Shown: piece after piece, positions 1-8,956 of the stretch | How positions within the stretch are numbered: position 1 is the stretch's first letter | Layout of the letters: each line of letters opens with the position of its first letter | Origin: CAWAND01 sp963807065 | GTDB lineage: Bacteria; Chloroflexota; Anaerolineae; Anaerolineales; E44-bin32 | Length of the DNA stretch: 64,000 nucleotides | Direction: 5' to 3' | Assembly (NCBI GenBank): GCA_963807065.1 | Contig: CAWDZQ010000001.1 | Location: 310,001-374,000, forward strand | The notes under the pieces: model-generated | Seen by the model: the letters and a program-made list of their open reading frames with translations, nothing else | What the model was told of the DNA's origin: nothing | Databases searched by the model: none | Program-made: the position numbers and the translations under genes

Positions 1-491
1 GAGATCCCGACCACCTGGTGGTCCAGATCGCCAGCCCCGCCCTCCACCGGTCCGGCGGGCAGACGTCGATCACCGTGCATCTGCTCGAAATTGAAGACGG
101 CGTGATGGTGCGTTTGGGTCAGCAGGCCTGGATGGGCGTGGCCGCAAGCTTGGGCGTGACGGCTTTGGCGGCGCTGAGAAATCCCTTCTCGCTGATCGGC
201 CGCCTGGACGACCTGGCTCAGGACATCACGTCGCTTCAGCTTACCGAACGCATATGGGACTGCATGGAGCGGACTGCCCAGGGTCTCGGGGCCTCGCATG
301 AGCTCTCCGAAGCCTTGCGGCGCGTCACCTGCCCATACTGTGGCAGCGCCAACCCCATGGGCAGCCCGAGTTGTTTGGCATGCGGCGCCCCGATGGGCGA
401 GTTGCAGCCCACGGCTTGCACTCACTGCGGCCAACTCATCAAGGCCGGCGAGACCGTCTGCCCTGAGTGCGGCGAAGCCGTGCCCTCCTAG
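1..491 (+). CDS. Double zinc-ribbon protein, 5' end outside the window
   Basis: The frame is open to the first base of the window, so the true start lies to the left; an internal GTG at 18 is only a possible start. The C-terminal third has two treble-clef zinc ribbons: CPYC followed by CLAC, then CTHC followed by CPEC, eight cysteines in four CxxC pairs. The N-terminal part is a hydrophilic alpha/beta domain with one hydrophobic stretch (AASLGVTALAAL). Such tandem ribbons bind structural zinc; no enzymatic motif is visible, so function is unknown. It ends in TAG, and a gap of about 210 bases separates it from the next, convergent gene. Confidence 0.6.
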   Translation, partial: DPDHLVVQIASPALHRSGGQTSITVHLLEIEDGVMVRLGQQAWMGVAASLGVTALAALRNPFSLIGRLDDLAQDITSLQLTERIWDCMERTAQGLGASHELSEALRRVTCPYCGSANPMGSPSCLACGAPMGELQPTACTHCGQLIKAGETVCPECGEAVPS

Positions 492-657
492 GTCACCCCC
501 GCATCTGGATCGCACCAAGAAGTCGCCTGCGGCCCTCCCCTGGCCCCTGGGTCCGCGCCCAGCTTGATCTCCAGCCGCCCCAAAGTCAATCCCACCATTT
601 CTTCCTGGGATCGTGCCATTCCCCGCGGCTGAAGACACACCGCAAACCTTTTACGAC

Positions 658-675
658 TTGTGAAATCCATCACAA
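658..675. promoter_or_regulatory. Rex/CRP-like palindrome, copy 1
   Basis: TTGTGA-aatcca-TCACAA, extended by two more paired bases on each side to a 22-base perfect palindrome. It lies between the 3' ends of two convergent genes (stops at 491 and 704), so it is not in an obvious promoter. See the finding on the eight copies. Confidence 0.6.
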
Positions 676-703
676 GTAGAATGGCCGATCTGGCTAAGTT
701 CGA

Positions 704-2194
704 TCAGCGCTGGGCGGTGGCGCCGGGAGCGGTCGAGGAGTTGAAGAAGTTGTACGTGGCGCGGGAGAGGTCGGCCACGAGTTTAGAGGCCGGGTTCCAG
801 ATCATTTCCTGCTGGTCCCAGAGGTAGACGGCAATCACGTAGTCGCCGGCCGAGGTGTAGACAATGCCTGCATCGCCCAGCCACTGAAGGGGTGAGTCGG
901 TCCATCCATGCTTGTGGGCCACCTCGGTGCCATCCGGCACACCGGCTTCGATCAGCACACCAATCTTGTTCTGCACCATGAGATCCAAGATGGTCTGGCA
1001 CTCGTCAGGCGAAAGTTCACCGGGAAAGGCGGCTAACAGCGCCCCGCCCCCCTTGCTGCAGCGGTAAAGATCGGCCATCAGCGCACCCATCTGCGTCGCC
1101 GTGGTTTGGTTGTACGGGTCAGGATGGGTGTTGATGTCGCTGCGGGTGTTGCCAGGGGTCTGGAAGTGCTTCAGCAGCTGGGACCCGAGATGAAAATAGC
1201 CGGCGATGAAGGTGCTGTCCAAGCCCAGTGATTGCATTGTGTCGCTCACCTTCAATGGCCCCTGAAAACGGTCCATCTGCTCCATCAAGGCGTCGGCGCT
1301 GTCGTTGCCGGACAAGGTGAGCATGTCCTTGAGCCACCCCTGGGCAGCCGAACTCAGGGGTGAGTCGAAGTACCGGAAAAAACTGATGGCGATGGGCACC
1401 TTGATCGTCGAGCCGGCCGTGATCGACACGTCGGGTTCCCCCGGAAGGTCCGTCCCGCCAAGGTTGAGGACGTGCAGGTCCTCGCCGCTGCGGAGATCTA
1501 TCACGTAGATGTCTGCCAGGCCGTTGAACTGCTGCACCAGCAGGATCTGCTTGAGCAGGGTTCCCAGGGTGGCCAGGCTGGGCCGTCCTGGTTGGCTGTC
1601 CACGACCGGCAATGTGACCTGCCGGTCGCTCGGCTGGTTGAGCGCCTCGCCGATCAGCTCGGAGGCCCGGGCGACGTCCAGCACCTTTCCGGAGCTTCCG
1701 GGCTCAAACTGGGTCGTGCCCGGCACCGGCCGCGGCGGAAGCGGGGGTTGATCGTAGCGCGCCCCAATATCCTTGAGCAGCGTTTCCAGCTCGGATTCTG
1801 AGTACTCGGATCGAATAGGGACATTGGAGGCGTCACCCGGGCGGTTCCACAGGTAGTCCCAGTAGCCGGACCAAAATCCGGGGCCTGTGCGGTCAAGCTC
1901 GGCGGCGGCCATCATGGCCTCCGAGTCCAGCCTGAAGCCAACCTGGGATGGGGTGAGCAAGATGAGTTGATTGCCGTAGAACAACGCTACCGGCGTGCTG
2001 TAGGTCTGCGCCAGGCGTTCCAACGCCGCCGGCTGGTCCAGGCCCCCCACGGGCACTCCGGCCACGGAAAGGCCCTCCGGCATGCCCGCTCGCTGCCGGC
2101 TGTAGAGCACCAGCTCGATGAAGAAAAGAACGACGGCAGCCAGAAGCATGCCGATGGAAACCCAGCGAAGGAGATTGGGACCACGTCTACGCAT
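704..2194 (-). CDS. Membrane-anchored class A beta-lactamase-like serine hydrolase
   Basis: A 496-residue protein with one N-terminal transmembrane helix (about residues 12-31), so the enzyme domain is extracytoplasmic. Residues about 40-200 resemble the YoaR-type/peptidoglycan-binding region seen before such domains. The C-terminal half has the serine-hydrolase motifs in order: STIK (262-265, nucleophile Ser262), SGN (295-297, the SDN box) and KHG (428-430, the KTG box). The family includes class A beta-lactamases and related cell-wall hydrolases or esterases. The altered second and third boxes and the long N-terminal region suggest a cell-wall role rather than a true antibiotic resistance enzyme; substrate unknown. 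Few bases separate its probable promoter from the ATG. Confidence 0.75.
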   Translation of the reverse strand: MRRRGPNLLRWVSIGMLLAAVVLFFIELVLYSRQRAGMPEGLSVAGVPVGGLDQPAALERLAQTYSTPVALFYGNQLILLTPSQVGFRLDSEAMMAAAELDRTGPGFWSGYWDYLWNRPGDASNVPIRSEYSESELETLLKDIGARYDQPPLPPRPVPGTTQFEPGSSGKVLDVARASELIGEALNQPSDRQVTLPVVDSQPGRPSLATLGTLLKQILLVQQFNGLADIYVIDLRSGEDLHVLNLGGTDLPGEPDVSITAGSTIKVPIAISFFRYFDSPLSSAAQGWLKDMLTLSGNDSADALMEQMDRFQGPLKVSDTMQSLGLDSTFIAGYFHLGSQLLKHFQTPGNTRSDINTHPDPYNQTTATQMGALMADLYRCSKGGGALLAAFPGELSPDECQTILDLMVQNKIGVLIEAGVPDGTEVAHKHGWTDSPLQWLGDAGIVYTSAGDYVIAVYLWDQQEMIWNPASKLVADLSRATYNFFNSSTAPGATAQR

Positions 2195-2212
2195 AGGACA
2201 TCACAGCCAGGC

Positions 2213-2218
2213 AGTATA
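2213..2218 (-). promoter_or_regulatory. Extended -10 element of the serine hydrolase gene
   Basis: On the minus strand TG-T-TATACT reads as an extended -10 box 18 bases upstream of the ATG at 2194. No good -35 is visible. The 5' UTR would be only about 12 bases and no Shine-Dalgarno is seen. Confidence 0.35.
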
Positions 2219-2300
2219 ACATAGCCGCTCAGGCGGCCCTCAGGTGCCGGTCCAGCGTTCAGCATGCGTAATCCGGCGCCTTCTCAGGCTCAAAACGACA

Positions 2301-4985
2301 TCAGCCGAGCGCTTCGAGCTGGCTTTGGAGCTTCTCGTGGGTCACGCGGTAATCCTGCAAGCGGGCCCGCTCTTTGTCGACCACTTCACCTGGGGCGCGC
2401 TTGGCGAACGGCCCAGAAAGCAGCCCTTCCAAGCGCTTGATCTGCCCCTGCACTTCGGCCAGCTCCGACACCAGGCGCTGCCGTTCGACGTCCACATCGA
2501 ACAATTCGGCGGATGGCAGAAAGACTTCGATGTTGCCAACCACCAATGGGACGGCGTGATCAGGCGGGGTGTCCAGACTCTCCCGAATATCCAATCGATC
2601 CGAGTCGATGTGCGCCAGCGCACTCAAGGATTCCCGTTGGGACTCGAACAGGGCCATCTGGTCCCCCGCCTGGATCAGGGCCGCTATCCGCCGAGAAGGC
2701 TCAACGCCTCGTTCCGAACGCAGGTTCCGCACCGCCCGAACCACGGCCATCACGCTTGCGAACGCCTGGATCGCCGCGTCTTCGGCCGGATCTTCTCCGG
2801 GTGCCTGTGGCCAGGCGGCGACGATCAACGCTTCCGCCCAGCCTCCATCCGGGCCAAGACCCTTGGGAGCAGCCTGGCAGGCGGCCTTCAGATGCCCCCA
2901 CAGGGATTCCGTCACAAAGGGAGTAAATGGATGCAACAGCCGCAGGCAGGCATCCAGGACGTCGACCATGATATGTGCCGTCAGCCAGGCACGATCGGCA
3001 CCCAGCTCGAGTTGAAGTTTTCCCACCTCTAGGTACCAGTCGGCGAATTCGCTCCAGAAGAATTCATACACCTGCCGGCCGGCCTCCCCGAACTGATAGG
3101 CGGCGAAGAGCCGGTCAACTTCTCGTTCTAATCGGGCCAGCCGAGCCGTAATCCAACGGTCGGCCGAGGTCATCTCCGGTGCGTTGGCTGGCGCCTCAGG
3201 GACGCGGTCGACCGCCATGATCACCAGGCGGGCAGCGTTCCACAGCTTGTTAGCGAAGTTGCGGTTCGCCTCCACCCGCTGCAGGCTAAGGTTCATGTCG
3301 TTGCCCGGCGTCGAGCCCGTCAACAGGGTAAAGCGAAGCGCATCGGTCCCGAACTCGTCCATCACCTCCAGCGGATCGATCACATTGCCCAGTGACTTGC
3401 TCATCTTGCGGCCGTCTCCATCGCGCACCAGACCGTGCAAGTACACGGTGTGAAACGGGGCTTGGCCGGTGAACTCGAGACCCATCATGATCATGCGCGC
3501 CACCCAAAAGAACAGGATGTCATAGCCGGTCTCCATCACCGAAGTCGGATAGAAGGTGGCCAAATCCTCGGTCTCCTCCGGCCACCCGAGGGTCGAGAAA
3601 GGCCACAAACCCGAAGAAAACCACGTGTCGAGTACGTCCGGGTCTTGCTGGATGGCGCTCGATCCGCAGTGGGCGCAGCGGTCCGGATCCTCTCGAGCAA
3701 CCGTGATTTCCCCACAGTCACCACAGTGCCAGGCGGGGATGCGGTGGCCCCACCACAGCTGCCTCGAGATACACCAGTCGCGGATGTTCTCCAGCCAATT
3801 GAAGTAGATCTTAGTGAACCTCTCGGGTACGATCTTGATGTCACCCGTTCGCACCACGTCCAGGGCCGGCTTGGCGAGGGGCGCCATTTTCACGAACCAC
3901 TGGGTGGAGATCATCGGCTCGATGATTTCGCCTCCCCGCTGGCTGCGCGGCACCTTCATCGTATAGGGCTCGGTCTTGATCGTCAGCCCTGCCTGCCGCA
4001 TGTCTTCCCACAGTTTCTCGCGGCAAGCAAAGCGGTCCAGTCCGGAATATGGGCCGGCGTTTTCATTCATGGTGGCGTCCGGGTTGAGCACGTTGATGAA
4101 CTCGAGATGGTGCCGTTTGCCAATGTCGTAGTCGTCCTGATCGTGCCCTGGAGTCACCTTCAGTGCCCCTGTGCCAAAGTCGCGTTCCACGTGTTCGTCG
4201 GTGATCACCGGAATCGGCCGATCGAGCATGGGCACCAAGCAGGTCTTGCCCACGAAACGAGCGTAACGCGCATCCTCGGGGTGCACAGCCACCGCCGTGT
4301 CGCCCAGGATGGTCTCCGGCCGCGTCGTTGCCACCGGGATGAACTCATCCGAGTCTGCCAGCGGGTACTTAAACGCGTACAGCTTCCCCTGCTCCTCCGT
4401 GTACTCCACCTCAAGATCGCTGACCGCCGTGCGCAGCCCCGGCGACCAATTGATCAGGTAGGTGCCGCGGTAGATCAGGCCCTTTTCGTACAGGCTGACA
4501 AAAGCCTCGCGCACGGCTTTGGACAGCCCTTCATCCAATGTGAAGCGCTCCCGGCTCCAATCGCATGACGCGCCCAGCCGGCGGATTTGCCGGCCGATGA
4601 TGCCGCCGTATTTCTTCTTCCAGGTCCAGACGCGGGCCTCAAAAGCCTGGCGGCCGATTTCTTCTCGGGTGACCTCTTCGGTGGCCAACAGATTACGTTC
4701 CACCTGCAGCTGGGTGGCGATGCCGGCGTGGTCCGACCCCGGTACCCACAGCGCTGGCGCACCCAGCATCCGTTGGTGGCGGATCAGCAGGTCCTCCATG
4801 GCCACAAACATGGCATGCCCCAGGTGCAGCTCGCCGGTGACATTAGGGGGAGGCATGGAGATGACGAAGGGCGCACGATCCGCGTTTGAAGCGGGTTGGA
4901 AATAACCCTGGGCTTCCCACATGGCGTAGATTTCGGGCTCCACGCTGCGAAAATCATAGGCCTTGGGTAAGGCTGGTTCGGTCAT
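2301..4985 (-). CDS. valS: Valine--tRNA ligase
   Basis: Charges tRNA-Val with valine in the cytoplasm. The 894-residue protein has the class I signatures: HLGH (residues 54-57, in PPNVTGELHLGH) and KMSKS near residue 527. It also has the CP1 editing domain between them, an anticodon-binding region, and the C-terminal coiled coil typical of bacterial ValRS (after about residue 820). The frame is open 46 codons further upstream, but I choose the ATG at 4985 because AAGGGAGG sits just before it and the extra codons are the T-box leader. Full length for the family; transcription is expected to depend on uncharged tRNA-Val through the leader. Confidence 0.96.
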   Translation of the reverse strand: MTEPALPKAYDFRSVEPEIYAMWEAQGYFQPASNADRAPFVISMPPPNVTGELHLGHAMFVAMEDLLIRHQRMLGAPALWVPGSDHAGIATQLQVERNLLATEEVTREEIGRQAFEARVWTWKKKYGGIIGRQIRRLGASCDWSRERFTLDEGLSKAVREAFVSLYEKGLIYRGTYLINWSPGLRTAVSDLEVEYTEEQGKLYAFKYPLADSDEFIPVATTRPETILGDTAVAVHPEDARYARFVGKTCLVPMLDRPIPVITDEHVERDFGTGALKVTPGHDQDDYDIGKRHHLEFINVLNPDATMNENAGPYSGLDRFACREKLWEDMRQAGLTIKTEPYTMKVPRSQRGGEIIEPMISTQWFVKMAPLAKPALDVVRTGDIKIVPERFTKIYFNWLENIRDWCISRQLWWGHRIPAWHCGDCGEITVAREDPDRCAHCGSSAIQQDPDVLDTWFSSGLWPFSTLGWPEETEDLATFYPTSVMETGYDILFFWVARMIMMGLEFTGQAPFHTVYLHGLVRDGDGRKMSKSLGNVIDPLEVMDEFGTDALRFTLLTGSTPGNDMNLSLQRVEANRNFANKLWNAARLVIMAVDRVPEAPANAPEMTSADRWITARLARLEREVDRLFAAYQFGEAGRQVYEFFWSEFADWYLEVGKLQLELGADRAWLTAHIMVDVLDACLRLLHPFTPFVTESLWGHLKAACQAAPKGLGPDGGWAEALIVAAWPQAPGEDPAEDAAIQAFASVMAVVRAVRNLRSERGVEPSRRIAALIQAGDQMALFESQRESLSALAHIDSDRLDIRESLDTPPDHAVPLVVGNIEVFLPSAELFDVDVERQRLVSELAEVQGQIKRLEGLLSGPFAKRAPGEVVDKERARLQDYRVTHEKLQSQLEALG

Positions 4986-4999
4986 GATGCCTCCCTTGT

Positions 5000-5315
5000 C
5001 CGGTGCACCGCTGAAGGCTGAATCAAGAAGCCCTTCGTCCTCGAGGACGAAGGGCTTTGGCCTCCGCGGTACCACCTCGCTTCGCCGCGCGCTAGGGCGC
5101 GGTCGCGCTCGCTTGCCCGACAAACATCGGGCGTTCGCTGTAACGGGCTCACCCGCGCCGTTCTACTGACCTGACCTCAGGCTTTCTTCGGCGAGCGGGC
5201 CGGGCGACCTTGGGCGGTCATCGCTGGGGGGAGCTTCCAGCCTTTGGCTCCCCTTCTCTAGCAGCGGGATCCCCGCTTACTCCTCCCGGCCATGCATCTT
5301 GCTACGTTCGAATGT
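5000..5315 (-). promoter_or_regulatory. T-box riboswitch leader of valS
   Basis: Between the promoter and valS, the minus strand carries the conserved T-box sequence AGGTGGTACCGCGG (5064-5077), which pairs with the uncharged tRNA acceptor end. It is followed by a strong hairpin with arms AAGCCCTTCGTCC and GGACGAAGGGCTT (5028-5056), the terminator. Further upstream, near 5215-5280, is a stem I-like region with GGGGAGC/GCTCCCC arms. The position before an aminoacyl-tRNA synthetase gene fits the known family. I could not assign the valine specifier codon with confidence. High uncharged tRNA-Val should favour the antiterminator and read-through into valS. Confidence 0.9.
5028..5057 (-). terminator. 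T-box intrinsic terminator hairpin
   Basis: A 13-base-pair perfect stem around CTCGAG-type centre, directly after the T-box motif and before the valS Shine-Dalgarno. The following tract is only moderately T-rich (CTTCTTG). It is the alternative fold to the T-box antiterminator. Confidence 0.75.
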
Positions 5316-5321
5316 GCGACG

Positions 5322-5350
5322 ATTATAGCAAATCGGGGTCAGCCGATCAA
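5322..5350 (-). promoter_or_regulatory. Sigma-70-type promoter of the valS T-box transcript
   Basis: Minus strand TTGATC (5345-5350), 17-base spacer, TATAAT (5322-5327). The start point would be near 5315, giving a leader of about 330 bases, as expected for a T-box transcript. The -35 box lies only a few bases past the stop of the upstream gene. Confidence 0.8.
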
Positions 5351-5355
5351 CGCAC

Positions 5356-6312
5356 TCAGGATTTCTTGGGCTTTCGTTTCAGCGGCCCATTCCACGGACC
5401 GGGGAACAGCTCCAGTGCCCGTTTGGCGGCGGTGGCGATCTCCTTATTCCGATCGGTTTGCCGGCCGTGCACAGCCGCCTTGGCTTCGGGCGTGTGCAGT
5501 TCGACCAGCCGCAGCAGAGCCACCATGCGGCCCCGGCTGTTGTCCCCTTCTTCGCTTTGCCCAGATTCGGAAATCGTAAAACCCGAACGCGGGCTGTTGA
5601 CCACCGCCACCAGGGCCGGGATCACCGCCGGATCGTCGAATCGCGCCAACTGTTTGACTGATTCGAAAGCCTGATCTAAATCCGCCAGGCCAATAGATCG
5701 TGCCCGGTGCAATGAAATGCTCGTCAACATGACCAATTCGCGCACCAGCGGATCCTGGTCATCCAACGCAGTCTCAAGTTCTTTGAGAGCGACCTCATTC
5801 TGGAGCATGCCCGGCCGATTGGCGAACTCGACGGCCGCCCTGGTTCGTACCGTGCGATCGCCAACCCGCAAATCGTAATCGGTTCGCCCACGCTCGAGAA
5901 GCCGAGCGACGGGCGATTGTTCTTGGGGCAGATTGGCCTGCTGGGCCATGAAGTCCATCGCCTCTTCCGGCGAATCCATCATCCATAGCGCCTGCTCGGC
6001 TGCACGGGAGATGGCCTCGTCGCCCAGGGCCCTCAGGCCATCAATGAACACCCGCAGACTCTGGCCGCCGCTTGTCTGGACGACATGCCGGGCGCGTTCT
6101 CGCCAGGTGTTGATTTCCTCGGCCACGGCTACCTGTCTGGCTTTGGCGGCTTTGAGCTTGGCGAGGTGCTCGTTCCGAGCCTCACCGTGGTGCTCCAGCA
6201 ACTCAGCGTTCAATGTTGCGATCGTGTCGGTCAAGCCTACAAATTCACGCTGGACCTCGTCCGCTTTGCGGTCCAGTGCTTCACGTAATTGGCGCAATCC
6301 AAGCCCGATCAA
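5356..6312 (-). CDS. Conserved hypothetical protein, coiled-coil plus helical repeats
   Basis: I do not recognise a named family. The 318-residue protein is soluble: residues about 5-75 are charged and heptad-like (likely coiled coil), and the rest is built of short amphipathic helices in a HEAT-like pattern (for example around LKELETALDDQDPLVREL). There is no signal peptide, membrane segment or catalytic motif. The start is TTG at 6312, supported by AGGAGG nine bases upstream. The C-terminus is very basic (KRKPKKS). It precedes valS on the same strand, but valS has its own promoter. Confidence 0.7.
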   Translation of the reverse strand: MIGLGLRQLREALDRKADEVQREFVGLTDTIATLNAELLEHHGEARNEHLAKLKAAKARQVAVAEEINTWRERARHVVQTSGGQSLRVFIDGLRALGDEAISRAAEQALWMMDSPEEAMDFMAQQANLPQEQSPVARLLERGRTDYDLRVGDRTVRTRAAVEFANRPGMLQNEVALKELETALDDQDPLVRELVMLTSISLHRARSIGLADLDQAFESVKQLARFDDPAVIPALVAVVNSPRSGFTISESGQSEEGDNSRGRMVALLRLVELHTPEAKAAVHGRQTDRNKEIATAAKRALELFPGPWNGPLKRKPKKS

Positions 6313-6523
6313 CCCGCGTTGCCTCCTGATCCTGGCGCCTCACCAACCCTGGCCGACGGCACCGTCACATGCACCGGCCTGGGGACACTCGGGCCGGAGC
6401 AACCTTTCCCGTCAGTATAGTTTTGCATCATTCGCCGGTCAAACCTCCAGACGGACACGATTTGCCCGCAGTTGAGCGTGCGCTCACAATCGGCATTAGA
6501 CCGCTTTTCACCCCGATTGGACC

Positions 6524-6937
6524 ATGGTCAAACTCATCGATCTTGGCGCCCTGCCCCACCGTGCCCGGATGCAGCTTCAAGATCTGGGCGTCCTGACGTT
6601 TGAACGGCTGCTTATGCTGGCAGCGCGCCAGACGGGCCGGGCTGATCTGGCCGCTTAGTCTAGGGTGCTCGAGGCGCAATTGCTCGATTGGGCCAGGCTG
6701 GCCGACCTGTTGCGGATCCCGGGCATCGGCGCCGCCTATGGGCAGTTGCTGTGGCGCGCAGGCATAAACTCGATCGCCGACCTGGCCCATTATGACCCCG
6801 ATGAACTTCACCACCAACGCAATGCCCTCAACCCCAAGGAACACATCGTCCGCGGCCTGCCGCCGGAAGATGAGCCCCAGATTTGGTGCGAGACTGCGCG
6901 GCACATCCAGCCCGCCGTTCGAGGCTGGTCACCCTGA
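6524..6937 (+). pseudogene. DUF4332 helix-hairpin-helix protein, split by an in-frame TAG
   Basis: One frame from ATG 6524 to TGA 6937 encodes a protein of about 137 residues with the two-part DUF4332 layout. The first helix-hairpin-helix half (LQDLGVLTFERLLMLAA) is followed after a short linker by the second half (LADLLRIPGIGAAYGQLL, then AGINSIADLA). Codon 45 is TAG (6656-6658), exactly in the linker, and both halves are otherwise in the same frame. DUF4332 proteins are thought to bind nucleic acid through these motifs. Other genes here end in TAG, so a recoded genetic code is unlikely; a point mutation or sequencing error is more likely. A GTG at 6665 could restart the second half. Its stop abuts the convergent mscS stop. 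Confidence 0.7.
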
Positions 6938-8047
6938 TCAGTCATTGTCCGGCCTGCCGAAGAGGCGGGAAGCCGCTTGAGGATCCACCTGGTCCAGGTA
7001 GTGGTGGACATCACGCTGCGGGAATGGAATCACGATGCCCGCTTCGTTGAGCGACTTGTAGACGGCCGAGTTGACACGGTCGACGATCCTCCGAGTATCG
7101 ACATACGACTCGATCCAAACCCTCAATCGGAACAAGAGGGCCGAGTCGCCCATTTCTTGGAACAGCGCCTCGACGGGCTCCGTGGTTCGAATACCCTCCA
7201 CCCCCATGGCGGCATCGATCATCACCTGACGGGCCCGCTCGATGTCGGATCCGTAGGCCACGCCGACGCTGACTTCGATCCGGTAGTGGGAATTGGGAAA
7301 CGAATGATTGATGATCAAGCTCTTGCCGATGATTGAGTTGGGGATAATCACCATGCGGTTGTCCCGGGTTCGAATACGGGTGCTCCGCAAGCCGATATCA
7401 GTCACGTCGCCCCAGGTGGCCAGATCCTGCAACTCGATGCGGTCGCCAATACGAAACGGGCGATCGACCATGATCACAAATCCGCTGAAGATGTCGGAGA
7501 GCGATGCCTGGGCAGCCAGCGCTATGGCCAATGAGCCTATGCCCAAGGTAGCCACCAGTCCGCTGATCTCGACGTTGAAATGCTGGAGCACCATGCTCAA
7601 CACGACCAGCCCCAGAATGACCAGGCTGATCCGGCGTAGGATGGGCAGCAACTGATCGCCCAGATCTGTCTCCGTCTTGGCAGCCAGCTCCCCCGCATAC
7701 CATTTGAACAAGCGGCTGATCAACCGCCACAAGAATACGAAGCCGACGAGGACGTACACGACGAAGAAGACATTTTCAATGGTCAACGCGTAACGTTGAG
7801 GAATGAAATCGAGCCGGGCGATCGCCCACTGGACGACGATCGCCAGCAGATACCAATAGAGCGGCAGTCGGATGGATTCGACCAGTGCGTCATCCAAAGT
7901 GGTTCGCGTGCGATGGACGAGGCCAGCGATCCAGCGCTGGAGCAGCAGGTGGATCAGCCATCGGCCCAGAGTCAGCGCTGCGACGACAGCCAGCACGGCC
8001 ACGGCCAAGTTGACCCATTCATCGACGCGCAGACCCAATGTGGTCAT
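6938..8047 (-). CDS. MscS-family mechanosensitive ion channel
   Basis: A 369-residue membrane protein that opens on membrane tension to release ions and small solutes on osmotic downshock. There are about four to five predicted helices in the first 190 residues. The last has the glycine/alanine pattern of the pore helix (LVATLGIGSLAIALAAQASLSD). Then comes the beta domain with FRIGDRIEL and the C-terminal alpha/beta domain. The ATG at 8047 is preferred over an upstream start because AAAGGAGG precedes it. Single gene, convergent with the DUF4332 gene. Confidence 0.9.
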   Translation of the reverse strand: MTTLGLRVDEWVNLAVAVLAVVAALTLGRWLIHLLLQRWIAGLVHRTRTTLDDALVESIRLPLYWYLLAIVVQWAIARLDFIPQRYALTIENVFFVVYVLVGFVFLWRLISRLFKWYAGELAAKTETDLGDQLLPILRRISLVILGLVVLSMVLQHFNVEISGLVATLGIGSLAIALAAQASLSDIFSGFVIMVDRPFRIGDRIELQDLATWGDVTDIGLRSTRIRTRDNRMVIIPNSIIGKSLIINHSFPNSHYRIEVSVGVAYGSDIERARQVMIDAAMGVEGIRTTEPVEALFQEMGDSALLFRLRVWIESYVDTRRIVDRVNSAVYKSLNEAGIVIPFPQRDVHHYLDQVDPQAASRLFGRPDND

Positions 8048-8174
8048 GCAACCCTCCTTTGTTCCGCGAATGTGTCTCTCGCTCTTGATATAGTAGACGG
8101 GAGCGGTCGGTCGGGCAAACCCCAACCGTCGAGCATATGGTCCGTGGAGCGGTCAACGGGCCGAGGAGGAGAAC

Positions 8175-8885
8175 ATGACATCTGAGTTGACCGGTCAGGT
8201 GGCCGTCATCACTGGAGCAGCGGGAAACCTCGGCCAGGCGGTTGCCGCCCGTTTTCGCCAGGCGGGCGCCCAGTTGGCTCTTGTCGGCCGCAGCGCCGAG
8301 AAGCTCCACCGAGCCTATCCCGATGAGTACAACGGCATTCTGATTCCCGACATTGATTTGAGGTCGCCGGGTGACGCCGATGGTATGCATCAGCTTGTTG
8401 TAGAGCAGCTGGGACGCATAGATATCCTGGTCAACACAGTGGGAGGCTTTCTCGCGCCGGCCGCTCTAGAGGCCACCGACCCCTCGGATTGGGACCGGAA
8501 CATGGATCTCAACGCGCGCACAGTCTTCCTGGCCTGCCGCAGTGTGGTCCCCCTGATGCGCTCCCAAGGCCACGGGAAGATCGTAAACGTGTCTGCGCGC
8601 ACAGCCCTGCGGGGTTTCCCCGGAGCCGGTTTGTACTCGGCTGCCAAAGCTGCCGTCGTCCGCCTGACCGAGAGCCTGTCCGACGAGGTCAAGCATGCGG
8701 GGATCAACGTCAACTGTGTTCTCCCGGGTACGTTGGACACCCCCGAAAACCGCCAGGCCCGGCCCGATGCAGACACCTCTGGCTGGGTGCAACTCGACGC
8801 GCTGGCGGATGTCATCCTCTTCCTCTCGTCGGATGCAGCCCGCGCTGTCCATGGTGTGGCGCTACCGGTCTACAACCTGACCTAG
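8175..8885 (+). CDS. Short-chain dehydrogenase/reductase (SDR family)
   Basis: A 236-residue classical SDR. TGAAGNLG near residue 14 is the NAD(P)-binding glycine motif, NTVGG stands for NNAG, and the catalytic Ser, Tyr and Lys are in VSARTALRG and YSAAK (about residues 155-160). The start has a strong GAGGAGGAG Shine-Dalgarno. The substrate cannot be told from sequence. It precedes tal by about 70 bases on the same strand and might share transcription with the carbohydrate genes that follow. Confidence 0.88.
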   Translation: MTSELTGQVAVITGAAGNLGQAVAARFRQAGAQLALVGRSAEKLHRAYPDEYNGILIPDIDLRSPGDADGMHQLVVEQLGRIDILVNTVGGFLAPAALEATDPSDWDRNMDLNARTVFLACRSVVPLMRSQGHGKIVNVSARTALRGFPGAGLYSAAKAAVVRLTESLSDEVKHAGINVNCVLPGTLDTPENRQARPDADTSGWVQLDALADVILFLSSDAARAVHGVALPVYNLT

Positions 8886-8956
8886 TCTGTCATCACGCGT
8901 TTCGTCGCCGGGCTGTGATAGCCTAAGAGCAGACATTGTCAATCTGGAGAGTGGAC

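Noticed and set aside
2244..3032. Plus-strand open frame of 262 codons opposite the valS C-terminus
   Set aside because: Antisense shadow of a confirmed gene.
3435..4568. Plus-strand open frame of 377 codons opposite valS
   Set aside because: Shadow of valS; no start signal and His/Arg-rich composition.
7175..7385. GGTTCGAAT-like sequences as tRNA T-arms
   Set aside because: They lie within the mscS coding frame and no acceptor or anticodon stem can be folded around them.
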